Source of the DNA: 2-12-FULL-60-19 sp041483675
GTDB taxonomy: Bacteria > Desulfobacterota > Binatia > UBA9968
NCBI GenBank assembly: GCA_041483675.1
Contig: JBGPGE010000009.1
Location: forward strand, 1 to 64,000
Direction of reading: 5' to 3'
DNA length: 64,000 nucleotides
The first letter of the stretch is position 1. Each line of letters starts with the position of its first letter. A program made the translations under genes and the position numbers. Shown piece by piece: positions 24,244 to 33,280 of the stretch. The notes under the pieces are model-generated. The model was not told where the DNA came from, ran no database searches, and saw only the letters and a program-made list of their open reading frames with translations.

Positions 24244-24468
24244 TTAAGGCCGCTCTCTGGATTCTCTAATGGCGTCGAGGATTTCCTTGCGAGCAATTTT
24301 TTTGTTAAGACCGGATACGTCGAACGGCGAACGACGAGGGGACGGTTTTGGCACGATGGAGTATAAATCTCCTTTGCGACGACGAATAACAACCTCCTCC
24401 TTCTTAGATTCTTCAAGAATGTTTGCCAGCCTTTCGCGGGCCTTCGAATACGTGTAGACCTTCATCAT
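24244..24468 (-). CDS. Type II antitoxin, Phd/YefM-like
   Basis: A 74-residue protein with the Phd/YefM N-terminal DNA-binding pattern: MKVYTYSKARERLANILEESKKEEVVIRRRKGDLYSIVP. The basic, Pro-rich C-terminal part would wrap the toxin. The ATG directly follows the stop codon of the PIN toxin gene, so the order is toxin first, antitoxin second. This is the reverse of most Phd-type pairs, though known for some families. Expected to neutralise the PIN RNase and repress the operon. Confidence 0.8.
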   Translation of the reverse strand: MMKVYTYSKARERLANILEESKKEEVVIRRRKGDLYSIVPKPSPRRSPFDVSGLNKKIARKEILDAIRESRERP

Positions 24469-24858
24469 TTACTCCATGACTGTTATTCCGAGCCGTTTTG
24501 CAATATCACTCATGCCGCCATCAAGGGTAAGAAGAGGCACTTTGTTTTCAATGCAGCACTGCAAATAGTAAGCATCGTAGGCATATATGTGAAAACGGAT
24601 GGCCAACCTCAGTGCATCGCGGATCCTTACAGGAACCAATCTGACCGCTATTCTCTGCGATATGTCGAGCGCCTGAAGAATCTCCCTGCCGTTGAGGCGC
24701 CCCTTTCTGTTGACGGCGATCAGCGCATTGCCTATCTCATAGGGCAAAACCTCCGGTGAAATAACACTGCAGCCGGCGGTTTTATCAATGACCTCCTCAC
24801 GCTCGGCCTCGTTGAGGGCGACGGCCAGAAACGCGCTCGCATCCGATACAATGTCCAT
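24469..24858 (-). CDS. PIN-domain (VapC-like) toxin
   Basis: A 129-residue PIN-domain ribonuclease. Acidic metal-site residues are visible: Asp in IVSDASAFLAV at the N-terminus, Glu in SPEVLPYEIGNAL, Asp in HIYAYDAYYLQCC and Asp in PLLTLDGGM. VapC-type toxins cleave RNA in a Mg-dependent way. It is paired with a Phd/YefM antitoxin that follows immediately. A TTGACA-N17-TACAAG promoter ends seven bases before the ATG, so the message would be essentially leaderless. Confidence 0.86.
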   Translation of the reverse strand: MDIVSDASAFLAVALNEAEREEVIDKTAGCSVISPEVLPYEIGNALIAVNRKGRLNGREILQALDISQRIAVRLVPVRIRDALRLAIRFHIYAYDAYYLQCCIENKVPLLTLDGGMSDIAKRLGITVME

Positions 24859-24864
24859 ATCTTA

Positions 24865-24893
24865 CTTGTACAACTCATCGGTAAAGTTGTCAA
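24865..24893 (-). promoter_or_regulatory. Sigma-70-type promoter of the toxin-antitoxin pair
   Basis: On the minus strand, TTGACA (24893-24888) is followed after 17 bases by TACAAG (24870-24865). The -10 box lies seven bases upstream of the toxin ATG, placing the start site at or next to the initiation codon. Confidence 0.6.
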
Positions 24894-24906
24894 GATGATT
24901 GGTCTC

Positions 24907-26355
24907 TCAGTTCCCCTGGGGGGGTTGTTCACCCTTCTTTTCCTTCAGCGCCTTCAAAATCTTCTCCTGTACTCCGTCGAAGCCGCCGTTGGACATGACG
25001 AGGATCACGTCGCCCTTCTCGGCGTGAGCGGCCACATGCCGCGCAATCTCGTCGGCCTTCTCGATAAACACGGCGCGGCCGTCGCCGGAGAGCCGGTTGA
25101 TCTGTTGAACCACTTCTCCCGGTAGAAGGCGCTCTTCTACCGGAATCTTCTCGGGCTGATACAGGCCGGCGATGACGACCCGGTCCGCGCATGCGAGGGC
25201 TTGCGGAAATTCGCGCGCGAAGATGCGCCGCCGGCTGGTGTTGCTTCGCGGCTCGAAGACCGCCCAGATTCTTCGAGCGGGATACGCGCTACGCACGGCC
25301 TCGATCGTCTCTCTCACCGCCGTGGGATGGTGGGCGAAATCGTCGAGGACGGTAATCCCGCGAATCTCGCCTTTGAACTCCTGCCTTCGCTTTACACCCT
25401 GAAAAGTCGCCATCGCTTCGCCGATGCTTCGGTGGTCGATCCCCAGCTCGTGCGCCGTCGCGTACACGGCCAGCGCGTTGCTCACGTTGTGTTTTCCCAT
25501 GAGCGCGATCTTGACCGCTCCTTCCGCGCGCCCGTCGTAGTGCGGGTCAAACCAACTGGCGCCGCCCTCCGCGCGGATATTCTTCGCCTCCCAGCCACGC
25601 GGCTCTGCGCCGCCATAGAAGCTCACCCGGCAACGCGCGTATGACGCCGCCTCTTTCGCCGCCGCGTAGTCGTTGCAAGCGAGCAGAGTTCCTGAGGCGG
25701 GAATTAGCTCCACGAGGCTGCGAAACGCCTCTTTCAGATGGGCCAGGTCTCGATAGATATCGGCGTGGTCGAATTCGACGCTCGTCAAAATCACCTTCTC
25801 CGGCCGGTAGTGCAGAAACTTGGGCCCCTTGTCGAAAAAGGCGCTGTCGTATTCGTCGCCTTCGAGCACCACCCAATCACCGTCTCCGTTGCCGAATCCG
25901 CCGCCGAAATTCGCCGGCATCCCGCCGATAAAAAAACTCGGCTGCCGTCCGGCCTTGGCCAGCACCCAGGCCATGAGCGAGGAAGTCGTCGTCTTGCCGT
26001 GCGTGCCGGCGACGACTAGAGATCTTTTCGAGCCGATGAGAAATCTTCCCAGCGCGTGCGGAAAAGACAGATAATCGACGCCCAGCCTGAGCGTCGCCTC
26101 GACCTCCGGATTGTCCCGCGACACGGCGTTGCCGATGACCACCAGGTCGGGCCGGTTGCCGAGATGCTCTTCCTTGTAGCCGGACAGCACCTCGATCCCC
26201 TGCTCCGCGAGAAAAGTGCTCATCGGCGGATAGACGTTCTGGTCCGAGCCGGTCACCCGATAGCCTTGCGACTTGAGCAGGCCGGCGAGCGACGCCATGC
26301 CGACGCCGCACACCGCGATCAGGTGAACGTGCCCGCGCGGCGGGAGCTCGCTCAT
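24907..26355 (-). CDS. mpl: UDP-N-acetylmuramate:L-alanyl-gamma-D-glutamyl-meso-diaminopimelate ligase
   Basis: A 482-residue Mur-ligase-family enzyme. It attaches the recycled murein tripeptide L-Ala-D-Glu-mDAP to UDP-MurNAc, bypassing MurC/D/E. The N-terminal Rossmann domain reads VHLIAVCGVGMASLAGLLKSQGYRVTGSD. The ATP loop GTHGKTTTS lies at 117-125, and FDHADIYRDL and DDFAHHPTAVRETI are diagnostic of Mpl rather than MurC. The open frame extends upstream to 26940 in sequence antisense to the preceding gene; ATG 26355 overlaps the serine-hydrolase stop as ATGA and is the true start. It is the last gene of a peptidoglycan-recycling operon. Confidence 0.94.
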   Translation of the reverse strand: MSELPPRGHVHLIAVCGVGMASLAGLLKSQGYRVTGSDQNVYPPMSTFLAEQGIEVLSGYKEEHLGNRPDLVVIGNAVSRDNPEVEATLRLGVDYLSFPHALGRFLIGSKRSLVVAGTHGKTTTSSLMAWVLAKAGRQPSFFIGGMPANFGGGFGNGDGDWVVLEGDEYDSAFFDKGPKFLHYRPEKVILTSVEFDHADIYRDLAHLKEAFRSLVELIPASGTLLACNDYAAAKEAASYARCRVSFYGGAEPRGWEAKNIRAEGGASWFDPHYDGRAEGAVKIALMGKHNVSNALAVYATAHELGIDHRSIGEAMATFQGVKRRQEFKGEIRGITVLDDFAHHPTAVRETIEAVRSAYPARRIWAVFEPRSNTSRRRIFAREFPQALACADRVVIAGLYQPEKIPVEERLLPGEVVQQINRLSGDGRAVFIEKADEIARHVAAHAEKGDVILVMSNGGFDGVQEKILKALKEKKGEQPPQGN

Positions 26356-27479
26356 TGGAGAATCGACTTCATGATCAAGTCGTGGATATAGGGGCGAAAG
26401 GTCTTGATCTTGTCGCTGCTGCGCGACGGATGGACGCGGTTGGTGAGCAAGATGATGTGGCAATCTTTTTCGAGGTCCCACCAGATCGAGGTTCCGGTGA
26501 AGCCCAGATGGCCGACCGAATTGGGAGAAAAATAGTTGCCGCTGGAAGAGTTCTCCGCCGACGGCGTGTCCCAGCCCAGCGCGTGCGTCGAGCCTTTCAC
26601 GGTCGGGTCGCGGGTGAGAAACTCCTCGACGATCGGCGCGGTCAGGAGCGGATCGTCGCCGCGCAGACATTTTTTTAAGCGGCGTAAAAATTGATGGATG
26701 TCGCGCGCCGATGAAAAGAGCCCCGCGTGGCCCGCGACTCCGCCCATCGCGTAGGCGTTGTCGTCGTGGACCTCGCCGCAGAGCATCCGCTTCCGCCAGG
26801 GGCATTCCTCGGTCGGCGCAATCATCTCCCGGACGGGCTGGAGCCGTCGCGTCCTCAACTGCGTCAGGTCGACGAAAGAGGTCGAGCGCAGTCCCATCGG
26901 CTTGAAGATTTTGTCCTGGCAATAGCGGTCGAGGCCCCAACCGCTGATCTCCTCGGCCACCTCTCCGAGAAGGATATAGCCGAGATCGCTGTAAAGCGCC
27001 TGCGTCCCCTGCGTGCTCAACGCCTTCTCCCGGTGGATCTGCTCGAAGACATAATGTTTCGCCGCGCGGCTGGCGACGAAATTGATCCTGCCCGCCTTCT
27101 CGCCCTTGACGATGTCTTCGTAGTACGGCTTCCAGGCCGGCAGCCCGGAGCAGTGGGCCAGGAGATGGCGGAAGGTGACATAGATTTTTCCATAGACTCC
27201 GAAGTTGGGGAAAAAACGGGTGACGCGGTCGTCGAGCCGGATTTTTTTCTCGCGCACGAGCAGCATGATGGCCGGCGCCGTCGCCATCGCTTTGGTCAGC
27301 GAGGCGAGATCGAAGATGGTCTCGACCTGCATCGGCGTCTTCTCCGGGACGAGGGAGCGAAAACCGAAGGCGCTTTCAAAGACCACCTCTTCGCCCTTGG
27401 CGACCAACACCACCGCGCCCGGAAACACCCCTTGGGTGACCCCTTCTTTGAACGCCTCCTCGACCGGATGAAAGATCAT
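26352..27479 (-). CDS. Beta-lactamase/penicillin-binding-like serine hydrolase
   Basis: A 375-residue class-C beta-lactamase-fold hydrolase (PF00144 type). Catalytic motifs: SLTK at 60-63 (Ser60, Lys63), YSD at 163-165 in place of YxN, and HLGFTGT near 327-333 as the KTG equivalent. No signal peptide is visible, so it is probably cytoplasmic. It sits between ldcA and mpl, overlapping mpl by four bases and lying 18 bases after ldcA. By context it may hydrolyse a muropeptide or D-amino-acid bond in peptidoglycan recycling, but family members also act on esters and amides. Confidence 0.88.
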   Translation of the reverse strand: MIFHPVEEAFKEGVTQGVFPGAVVLVAKGEEVVFESAFGFRSLVPEKTPMQVETIFDLASLTKAMATAPAIMLLVREKKIRLDDRVTRFFPNFGVYGKIYVTFRHLLAHCSGLPAWKPYYEDIVKGEKAGRINFVASRAAKHYVFEQIHREKALSTQGTQALYSDLGYILLGEVAEEISGWGLDRYCQDKIFKPMGLRSTSFVDLTQLRTRRLQPVREMIAPTEECPWRKRMLCGEVHDDNAYAMGGVAGHAGLFSSARDIHQFLRRLKKCLRGDDPLLTAPIVEEFLTRDPTVKGSTHALGWDTPSAENSSSGNYFSPNSVGHLGFTGTSIWWDLEKDCHIILLTNRVHPSRSSDKIKTFRPYIHDLIMKSILQ

Positions 27480-27497
27480 TCTTGGGCCTCCAGTGAA

Positions 27498-28409
27498 CTA
27501 TGCGACGGGAGATTCCACGAGACTGAGCGCGGGCGCTTCGGCGTCGAGCGCCATCTCGACCCCGAACGGCAGCAGCAGGTTCTCCTCGCCATGGCCCGCG
27601 GCCAGGCCGGTCACGACCGGATAGGGCGCGCCGGCGAAAAGCTCCCGCAGGATTTCCGGGAGCCCTCGATCCCCCTCGCCTTCGCACTGCGTGAAGCTGC
27701 CGAACACCAGCCCCTCCAATTGCGACAATTTTCCCGCCATCTGCAAATGCGTCAGCATTCTCTCTATTCGATACGGCTTTTCGCCGATGTCTTCAAGGAA
27801 GAGGATTTTGCCGGCGGTCTCGATCTCGTACGACGTTCCGAGAGTCGTGACGACCATCGAGAGGCAGCCGCCGACCATCTCGGCTTGCGCCGAGCCGGGC
27901 CGTACCGCCTCGCCCAGCTCGATCCGCCAACGGCGCATCCGCCCGGTGAGCGTGCCCCAAAAAAAATCCGCGCTGCGTCCCACCAGGCCGCTCGCCAGCT
28001 CCATCGCCGTCATGGGGCCGTGAAACGCCACCATGCCGCAGCGCTGCCGGAGCCAGTTCAACACGATGCTCAGGTCGCTGTACCCGACGAATATCTTGGG
28101 GTGGCGGCGGATCGCCTCGATATCCAGCAGCGGGAGCAGTTGCACCGAGCCGAAGCCGCCGCGCGCGCAGAAGATCGCCGCGATGTCGGCGCGGGTGAAA
28201 AAGTCCAGCAACGCCTTGGCCCGCTTCGCCGCGTCCCCGGCCAGGTAGCCTTTGCGCTCCAGCGCCCCGTCGGCAAGCTCAACGACAAAGCCGGCCCGCT
28301 CGATCGCCTCAACCCCGGCCCGGAGCCGCTCCTGATCCACCGCGCCCGCCGGAGCGACCACGCCGATCTTGTCCCCCGGCTTGAGGCCTGCCGGTTTTTG
28401 CAGCCGCAC
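27498..28409 (-). CDS. ldcA: LD-carboxypeptidase (MccF/LdcA, S66 family)
   Basis: A 303-residue S66 peptidase, the usual length. The catalytic triad is visible as Ser111 (VGYSDLS), Glu206 (FLEDIGE) and His273 (AAGHGEE), with GGFGSVQLLPLLD and FHGPM as family marks. LdcA removes the terminal D-Ala from cytoplasmic tetrapeptides during murein recycling, producing the tripeptide that Mpl ligates. The start is GTG 28409. Grouping with mpl and a serine hydrolase supports the recycling role over MccF-type immunity. Confidence 0.92.
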   Translation of the reverse strand: MRLQKPAGLKPGDKIGVVAPAGAVDQERLRAGVEAIERAGFVVELADGALERKGYLAGDAAKRAKALLDFFTRADIAAIFCARGGFGSVQLLPLLDIEAIRRHPKIFVGYSDLSIVLNWLRQRCGMVAFHGPMTAMELASGLVGRSADFFWGTLTGRMRRWRIELGEAVRPGSAQAEMVGGCLSMVVTTLGTSYEIETAGKILFLEDIGEKPYRIERMLTHLQMAGKLSQLEGLVFGSFTQCEGEGDRGLPEILRELFAGAPYPVVTGLAAGHGEENLLLPFGVEMALDAEAPALSLVESPVA

Positions 28410-28449
28410 TCACCGTCTCCAGTGCCGGGGCCTGTGAACCGCGCCCCCG

Positions 28450-28458
28450 TTGTGCACA
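28450..28458 (+). promoter_or_regulatory. DnaA-box-like nonamer
   Basis: TTGTGCACA, a common variant of the DnaA box. It lies 200 bases upstream of two further boxes in the 352-base gap between ldcA and the first DUF507 gene. Confidence 0.35.
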
Positions 28459-28568
28459 GCCGCGCGTCTCATTCGGAGGTTCATGCTTTCCGCATATTCG
28501 CAAAAAAGTCCTGTTAGCACAAGTAGTTTCTAGTCTTCGGCCGTTAAAAACGCCGGCCCTCGGAGTTA

Positions 28569-28597
28569 TTGACATCGCCTGCCGGGCACAGTATGAA
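28569..28597 (+). promoter_or_regulatory. Sigma-70-type promoter upstream of DUF507 genes
   Basis: TTGACA at 28569-28574 and TATGAA at 28592-28597 with a 17-base spacer. It reads toward the DUF507 genes and is followed by paired DnaA-box-like sequences and a REP-like element. Confidence 0.6.
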
Positions 28598-28649
28598 GTG
28601 GCGGGAACGCACAGCTTGCGCCGGACCTTTTCACAGGTCTTTCGCAACG

Positions 28650-28670
28650 TTATCCACAGAGTTGTCCACA
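28650..28670 (+). promoter_or_regulatory. Two tandem DnaA-box sequences
   Basis: TTATCCACA (28650-28658, identical to the strongest E. coli box) and TTGTCCACA (28662-28670) lie in direct orientation three bases apart, about 50 bases downstream of the promoter. They could bind DnaA for regulation or titration. The surrounding sequence shows no AT-rich unwinding region or further dense boxes, so an origin is not claimed. Confidence 0.55.
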
Positions 28671-28673
28671 ACT

Positions 28674-28763
28674 ATGACCCATTCGACGTCGCTCAGGGTC
28701 ACGGTGAGGAAGATCGAACCGTGAGGAAGACCTGTCCTGAGCATAGTCGAAGGATCGAACCAT
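28674..28763. repeat. REP-like element, copy A
   Basis: Contains inverted segments around gacccattcgacgtcgctca and cctgagcatagtcgaagg, and ends exactly at the ATG of the first DUF507 gene. It is almost identical to copy B at 29044-29163. A short piece of the same family is inserted in an NRPS gene at 50229-50255. Confidence 0.85.
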
Positions 28764-29046
28764 GAAGATCAAGCCTGAACTGGTTGACCGGCTGGCGGAC
28801 CAGCTTTGGCGCGCCTATCGGGCCAAGGAGCTGATCGTTCTCAAAGCCGATGAAGCCAAGATTCGGGCGAAAATCAGCGAGATCGTGACCCGCAATTTCC
28901 AGGAAGAGGAGGCGATCGAGGAGGAGGCGCGCCGGACACTCGCCAGCCACGCGGCGGAAGTCAAACAAGCCGGGGAGGCCGACCCCTACAAAATGTTCCT
29001 CTTAATCAAGCAAAAGCTGGCGCAAAAAAGGGGGTTCGTGTTATGA
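28762..29046 (+). CDS. DUF507 family protein
   Basis: A 94-residue, highly helical and charged protein of the DUF507 family, found mainly in deltaproteobacteria, Nitrospirae and relatives. It reads KPELVDRLADQLWRAYRAKELIVLKADEAKIRAKISEIVTRNFQEEEAIEEEARRTL, with a QKLAQKRGFVL end. Function unknown. It is followed by a second DUF507 gene; both are preceded by the same REP-like element that ends at the start codon, so initiation must rely on the weak gaagga inside the repeat. Confidence 0.85.
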   Translation: MKIKPELVDRLADQLWRAYRAKELIVLKADEAKIRAKISEIVTRNFQEEEAIEEEARRTLASHAAEVKQAGEADPYKMFLLIKQKLAQKRGFVL

Positions 29047-29163
29047 CCCATTCGACTTTGCTCAGGGTCATGGTGACCCATTCGACGTCGCTCAGGGTCA
29101 CGGTGAGGAAGAGCGAACCGTGAGGAAGACCTGTCCTGAGCATAGTCGAAGGATCGAACCATG
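29044..29163. repeat. REP-like element, copy B (with an extra half unit)
   Basis: Repeats the 28674-28763 element almost base for base over its last 75 bases, preceded by an additional half copy. It again ends exactly at the ATG of a DUF507 gene. Confidence 0.85.
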
Positions 29164-29436
29164 AGCCGCCTTTCGGAAAATCGCATCTCCCACCTGGCTC
29201 ACCTGATTATCGACGGGCTGTGGAAGCAGGACCTGGCGGATTTTCCGAGCGAGGCGCGGACCTTGAGCGAAACCAAAAGCGTGCTGGAAGGTTTTTTCGG
29301 CCACGAGGAGCGGATCGACGACGTCGTGCGGCAAAAAATCCAGTCGCTCTCGCGCCCGGTTCCGATCGGCAGCCGGGAGTGGGACGTGCTCTACCGGAAA
29401 TACCGCGAGGAGGAGCGGCGCAAGCAGAAGAAATAG
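29161..29436 (+). CDS. DUF507 family protein, second copy
   Basis: A 91-residue DUF507 protein, divergent from its neighbour: RLSENRISHLAHLIIDGLWKQDLADFPSEARTLSETKSVLEGFF then a charged REEERRKQKK tail. Tandem DUF507 pairs are common in the lineages that carry the family; function is unknown. It lies just upstream of groESL but a long palindrome and a separate promoter intervene. Confidence 0.83.
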   Translation: MSRLSENRISHLAHLIIDGLWKQDLADFPSEARTLSETKSVLEGFFGHEERIDDVVRQKIQSLSRPVPIGSREWDVLYRKYREEERRKQKK

Positions 29437-29475
29437 CCCGGTCCTAATTCGTTGATACGTTCGCAAGCCATGGAA

Positions 29476-29606
29476 GCCCTGGCCGTCGAGAAGGCGGCGG
29501 GTGCAAGGCGGAGCGAGGGATCGCACCGGAGCGTACATCGGGAGTACGTGAGGATGCGAGCCCGAAGCGACAACGCAGCAAGCGCCCCTTATCGACGGAT
29601 CAGGGC
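29476..29606. repeat. 131-bp interrupted palindrome (MITE-like, second family)
   Basis: The ends gccctg and cagggc are exact complements; the outer 22 bases on each side pair with few mismatches (ccgtcga near the left, tcgacgg on the right). The very centre is the inverted repeat cgtac-7-gtacg at 29532-29548. It differs in sequence from the cgtcattccc family. It occupies most of the 368-base gap between DUF507 and groES. Confidence 0.82.
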
Positions 29607-29683
29607 CCCCGCTTGCTTTTGCCGGATGCCTATGACATATCTGCTCAGATCGGCCCTCCCTCATACAGAGTGCCACGGGCGCC

Positions 29684-29711
29684 TTGACAACTCGCAAACA
29701 GTGCTTACATA
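29684..29711 (+). promoter_or_regulatory. Probable groESL promoter
   Basis: TTGACA at 29684-29689 (within CTTGACAA, also compatible with a sigma-32-like -35) and TACATA at 29706-29711, spacer 16. A small inverted repeat ctaac-agcc-gttag lies downstream. No CIRCE element (TTAGCACTC-N9-GAGTGCTAA) was found. Confidence 0.45.
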
Positions 29712-29804
29712 CAAGCCGCTCGTCTGATTTCCAGGCTAACAGCCGTTAGAATAAAGGTTCTTATTAATTCCGCAGGTTAGGCTATTTTTGAAAGGAGGAC
29801 AGAA

Positions 29805-30095
29805 GTGAAGATCAGACCTTTACAAGATCGTGTTATCGTTAAGAGGGTCGAGGAGGAAGAGAAGACCAAGGGAGGCATCATCATCCCTGATACAGCCAAG
29901 GAAAAACCCCAGGAGGGGAAGGTCGTCGCCGTGGGCAAGGGAAAGGTCAATGAAGACGGCAAGATCATTCCGTTGGATGTCAAGGTTAACGATCGCATCC
30001 TCTTCGGCAAGTATTCCGGCAGCGAAATCAACATCGAGGGTGAGGAACATATTATTATGCGCGAGGAAGACATCCTCGGCGTGATCGAAAAGTAA
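29805..30095 (+). CDS. groES: Co-chaperonin GroES
   Basis: A 96-residue GroES: MKIRPLQDRVIVKRVEEEEKTKGGIIIPDTAKEKPQEGKVVAVGKGK is diagnostic, and the mobile loop (GGIIIPDTAKEK) is intact. It caps GroEL during folding. The start is GTG with a strong AAAGGAGG ribosome-binding site. groEL follows after 27 bases and has its own site, the normal operon. Confidence 0.98.
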   Translation: MKIRPLQDRVIVKRVEEEEKTKGGIIIPDTAKEKPQEGKVVAVGKGKVNEDGKIIPLDVKVNDRILFGKYSGSEINIEGEEHIIMREEDILGVIEK

Positions 30096-30122
30096 CCAGT
30101 CTAAAACTTTAGGAGGAAAACG

Positions 30123-31775
<1,653 letters not shown>

Positions 31776-31794
31776 GTCTTGTCTCACAGCCATG

Positions 31795-31836
31795 GCCCGG
31801 CCCGTCTCCCACAGACGGGGCCGGGCGCTTTCTTCT
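31795..31836 (+). terminator. Intrinsic terminator after groEL
   Basis: A GC-rich hairpin (gcccggcccgtct pairing with agacggggccgggc, one bulge, loop cccac) is followed by the T-rich tract gctttcttct. Confidence 0.85.
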
Positions 31837-31840
31837 CGCC

Positions 31841-31870
31841 TTGACATTGCACACCGACCAGGACTATTTT
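31841..31870 (+). promoter_or_regulatory. Sigma-70-type promoter of ffh operon
   Basis: TTGACA at 31841-31846 and TATTTT at 31865-31870, spacer 18, immediately after the groEL terminator and 51 bases before the ffh ATG. Confidence 0.65.
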
Positions 31871-31921
31871 TCAAGTAGCTCTTCCCCACAAAAAGACTGA
31901 GAGCCTAGCCACCACCTCGAC

Positions 31922-33277
31922 ATGTTCGAATCCTTGACCGACAAACTGGAGCTGACCTTTAAGAAGCTGAGGGGTCAGGGAAAGATCAGGGAAGGCCACA
32001 TCGCAGAGGCGCTCCGCGAAGTGCGCCTCGCCCTGCTCGAAGCCGACGTCCATTTCAAAGTCGTCAAGAGCTTCCTCGAATCGGTCAAGACCAAAGCGCT
32101 CGGCGAAGAGGTTCTGGCCAGCCTGAGCCCTGAGCAGCAGTTCATCAAGATCGTCCACGACGAGCTGACACGCCTGCTGGGCGGCGAACGCTCGGAGCTG
32201 GAGCTGAAAGGCGCGCCGCCGCAGGTGTTGATGCTGGTGGGCCTCCAGGGCAGCGGCAAGACGACCACCGTCGCCAAGCTGGCGCGCTATCTGAAGAACG
32301 AGAAGAAACGGAAACCTTACCTGGTGCCGGCGGATATCTACCGCCCCGCCGCCATCGAACAGTTAAAGACCCTGGGGCAGAGCCTCGATATTCCCGTGTA
32401 CGACTCACAACCCGAGACGCCCGCGGTCACGATCTGCAAGGCCGCCTTGGAAGAAGCAACGCGGCAGTTCTGCGACGTCGTGCTGATCGACACCGCCGGG
32501 AGACTCCACATCGACGACGAGCTGATGGAAGAGTTACAAGCGGTCGTCGCGGCGGTCCATCCCCAACACGCCCTCTTGGTCGCGGACGCGATGACCGGAC
32601 AGGACGCCGTCAATCAGGCCGAGGGGTTCGGCAAGTGGCTCGACTTGACCGGCATTATCCTGACCAAGACGGACGGCGACGCGCGCGGCGGCGCCGCGTT
32701 GTCGATGCGCGAGATCGCCGGCAAGCCGATTCTTTTCTGCGGCACCGGCGAAAAGCTGGAGGCGCTGGAGCCGTTTTATCCCGACCGGCTGGCGGCGAGG
32801 ATTCTCGGCATGGGCGACGTCCTCTCGTTGGTCGAAAAGGCGCAGCAGGCTTTCGAAACCAAAGAGGCCGAGCGGCTGGAACAACAGATGCGCAAAGGGC
32901 AGTTCTCGTTGGAGGACTTCCAGGCGCAGTTGAAACAGATCAAAAAGATGGGCTCGATCGGCGACTTGCTGGACATGGTGCCGGGGGCGCGAAAGCTCGC
33001 GCCGAAAGTCGATCTCGGACAGGCCGAGAAGGAGATCAAGCGGGTGGACGCGATTATCAACTCGATGACGCTGCAAGAGCGGCGCAATCCGGCGGTCTTG
33101 AACGGCAGCCGGCGGAAAAGAATCGCCCAGGGGAGCGGCACCACCGTCACCGACGTCAATCGCCTGATGAAACAGTTTCTAGAGATGAAAAAAATGATGC
33201 AGCGAATGAACCGGATGGGCGGGCGCGCCTTTTTCAGCCGCATGCCTAGTCCATTTGAATCACAAGGGAGAAGATAG
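31922..33277 (+). CDS. ffh: Signal recognition particle protein Ffh
   Basis: A 451-residue SRP54 GTPase. N-domain MFESLTDKLELTFKKLRGQGKI; G1 GLQGSGKTTTVAKLA; DTAGRLHIDDELM (G3); TKTDGDARGGAALS (G4); and a Met-rich M domain (SIGDLLDMVPGARK, MKQFLEMKKMMQRMNRMGGR) that binds 4.5S RNA and signal sequences. It targets membrane proteins co-translationally with FtsY. It heads the conserved ffh-rpsP-khpA-rimM gene string. Confidence 0.98.
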   Translation: MFESLTDKLELTFKKLRGQGKIREGHIAEALREVRLALLEADVHFKVVKSFLESVKTKALGEEVLASLSPEQQFIKIVHDELTRLLGGERSELELKGAPPQVLMLVGLQGSGKTTTVAKLARYLKNEKKRKPYLVPADIYRPAAIEQLKTLGQSLDIPVYDSQPETPAVTICKAALEEATRQFCDVVLIDTAGRLHIDDELMEELQAVVAAVHPQHALLVADAMTGQDAVNQAEGFGKWLDLTGIILTKTDGDARGGAALSMREIAGKPILFCGTGEKLEALEPFYPDRLAARILGMGDVLSLVEKAQQAFETKEAERLEQQMRKGQFSLEDFQAQLKQIKKMGSIGDLLDMVPGARKLAPKVDLGQAEKEIKRVDAIINSMTLQERRNPAVLNGSRRKRIAQGSGTTVTDVNRLMKQFLEMKKMMQRMNRMGGRAFFSRMPSPFESQGRR

Positions 33278-33280
33278 AGT

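Noticed and set aside
26356..26940. N-terminal extension of Mpl to 677 residues
   Set aside because: The extension lies out of frame within the serine hydrolase gene on the same strand; Mpl homology begins at ATG 26355, which overlaps the previous stop as ATGA.
28450..28670. Chromosomal replication origin
   Set aside because: Only three DnaA-like boxes, no AT-rich unwinding region, and no dnaA, dnaN or gyrB nearby.
28740..28763. tRNA T-loop-like sequence (ggatcgaacc)
   Set aside because: It is part of the REP-like element and repeats at 29151; no acceptor or anticodon stems can be formed around it.
29680..29804. CIRCE element for groESL
   Set aside because: The only inverted repeat seen is ctaac-4-gttag; it does not match TTAGCACTC-N9-GAGTGCTAA.
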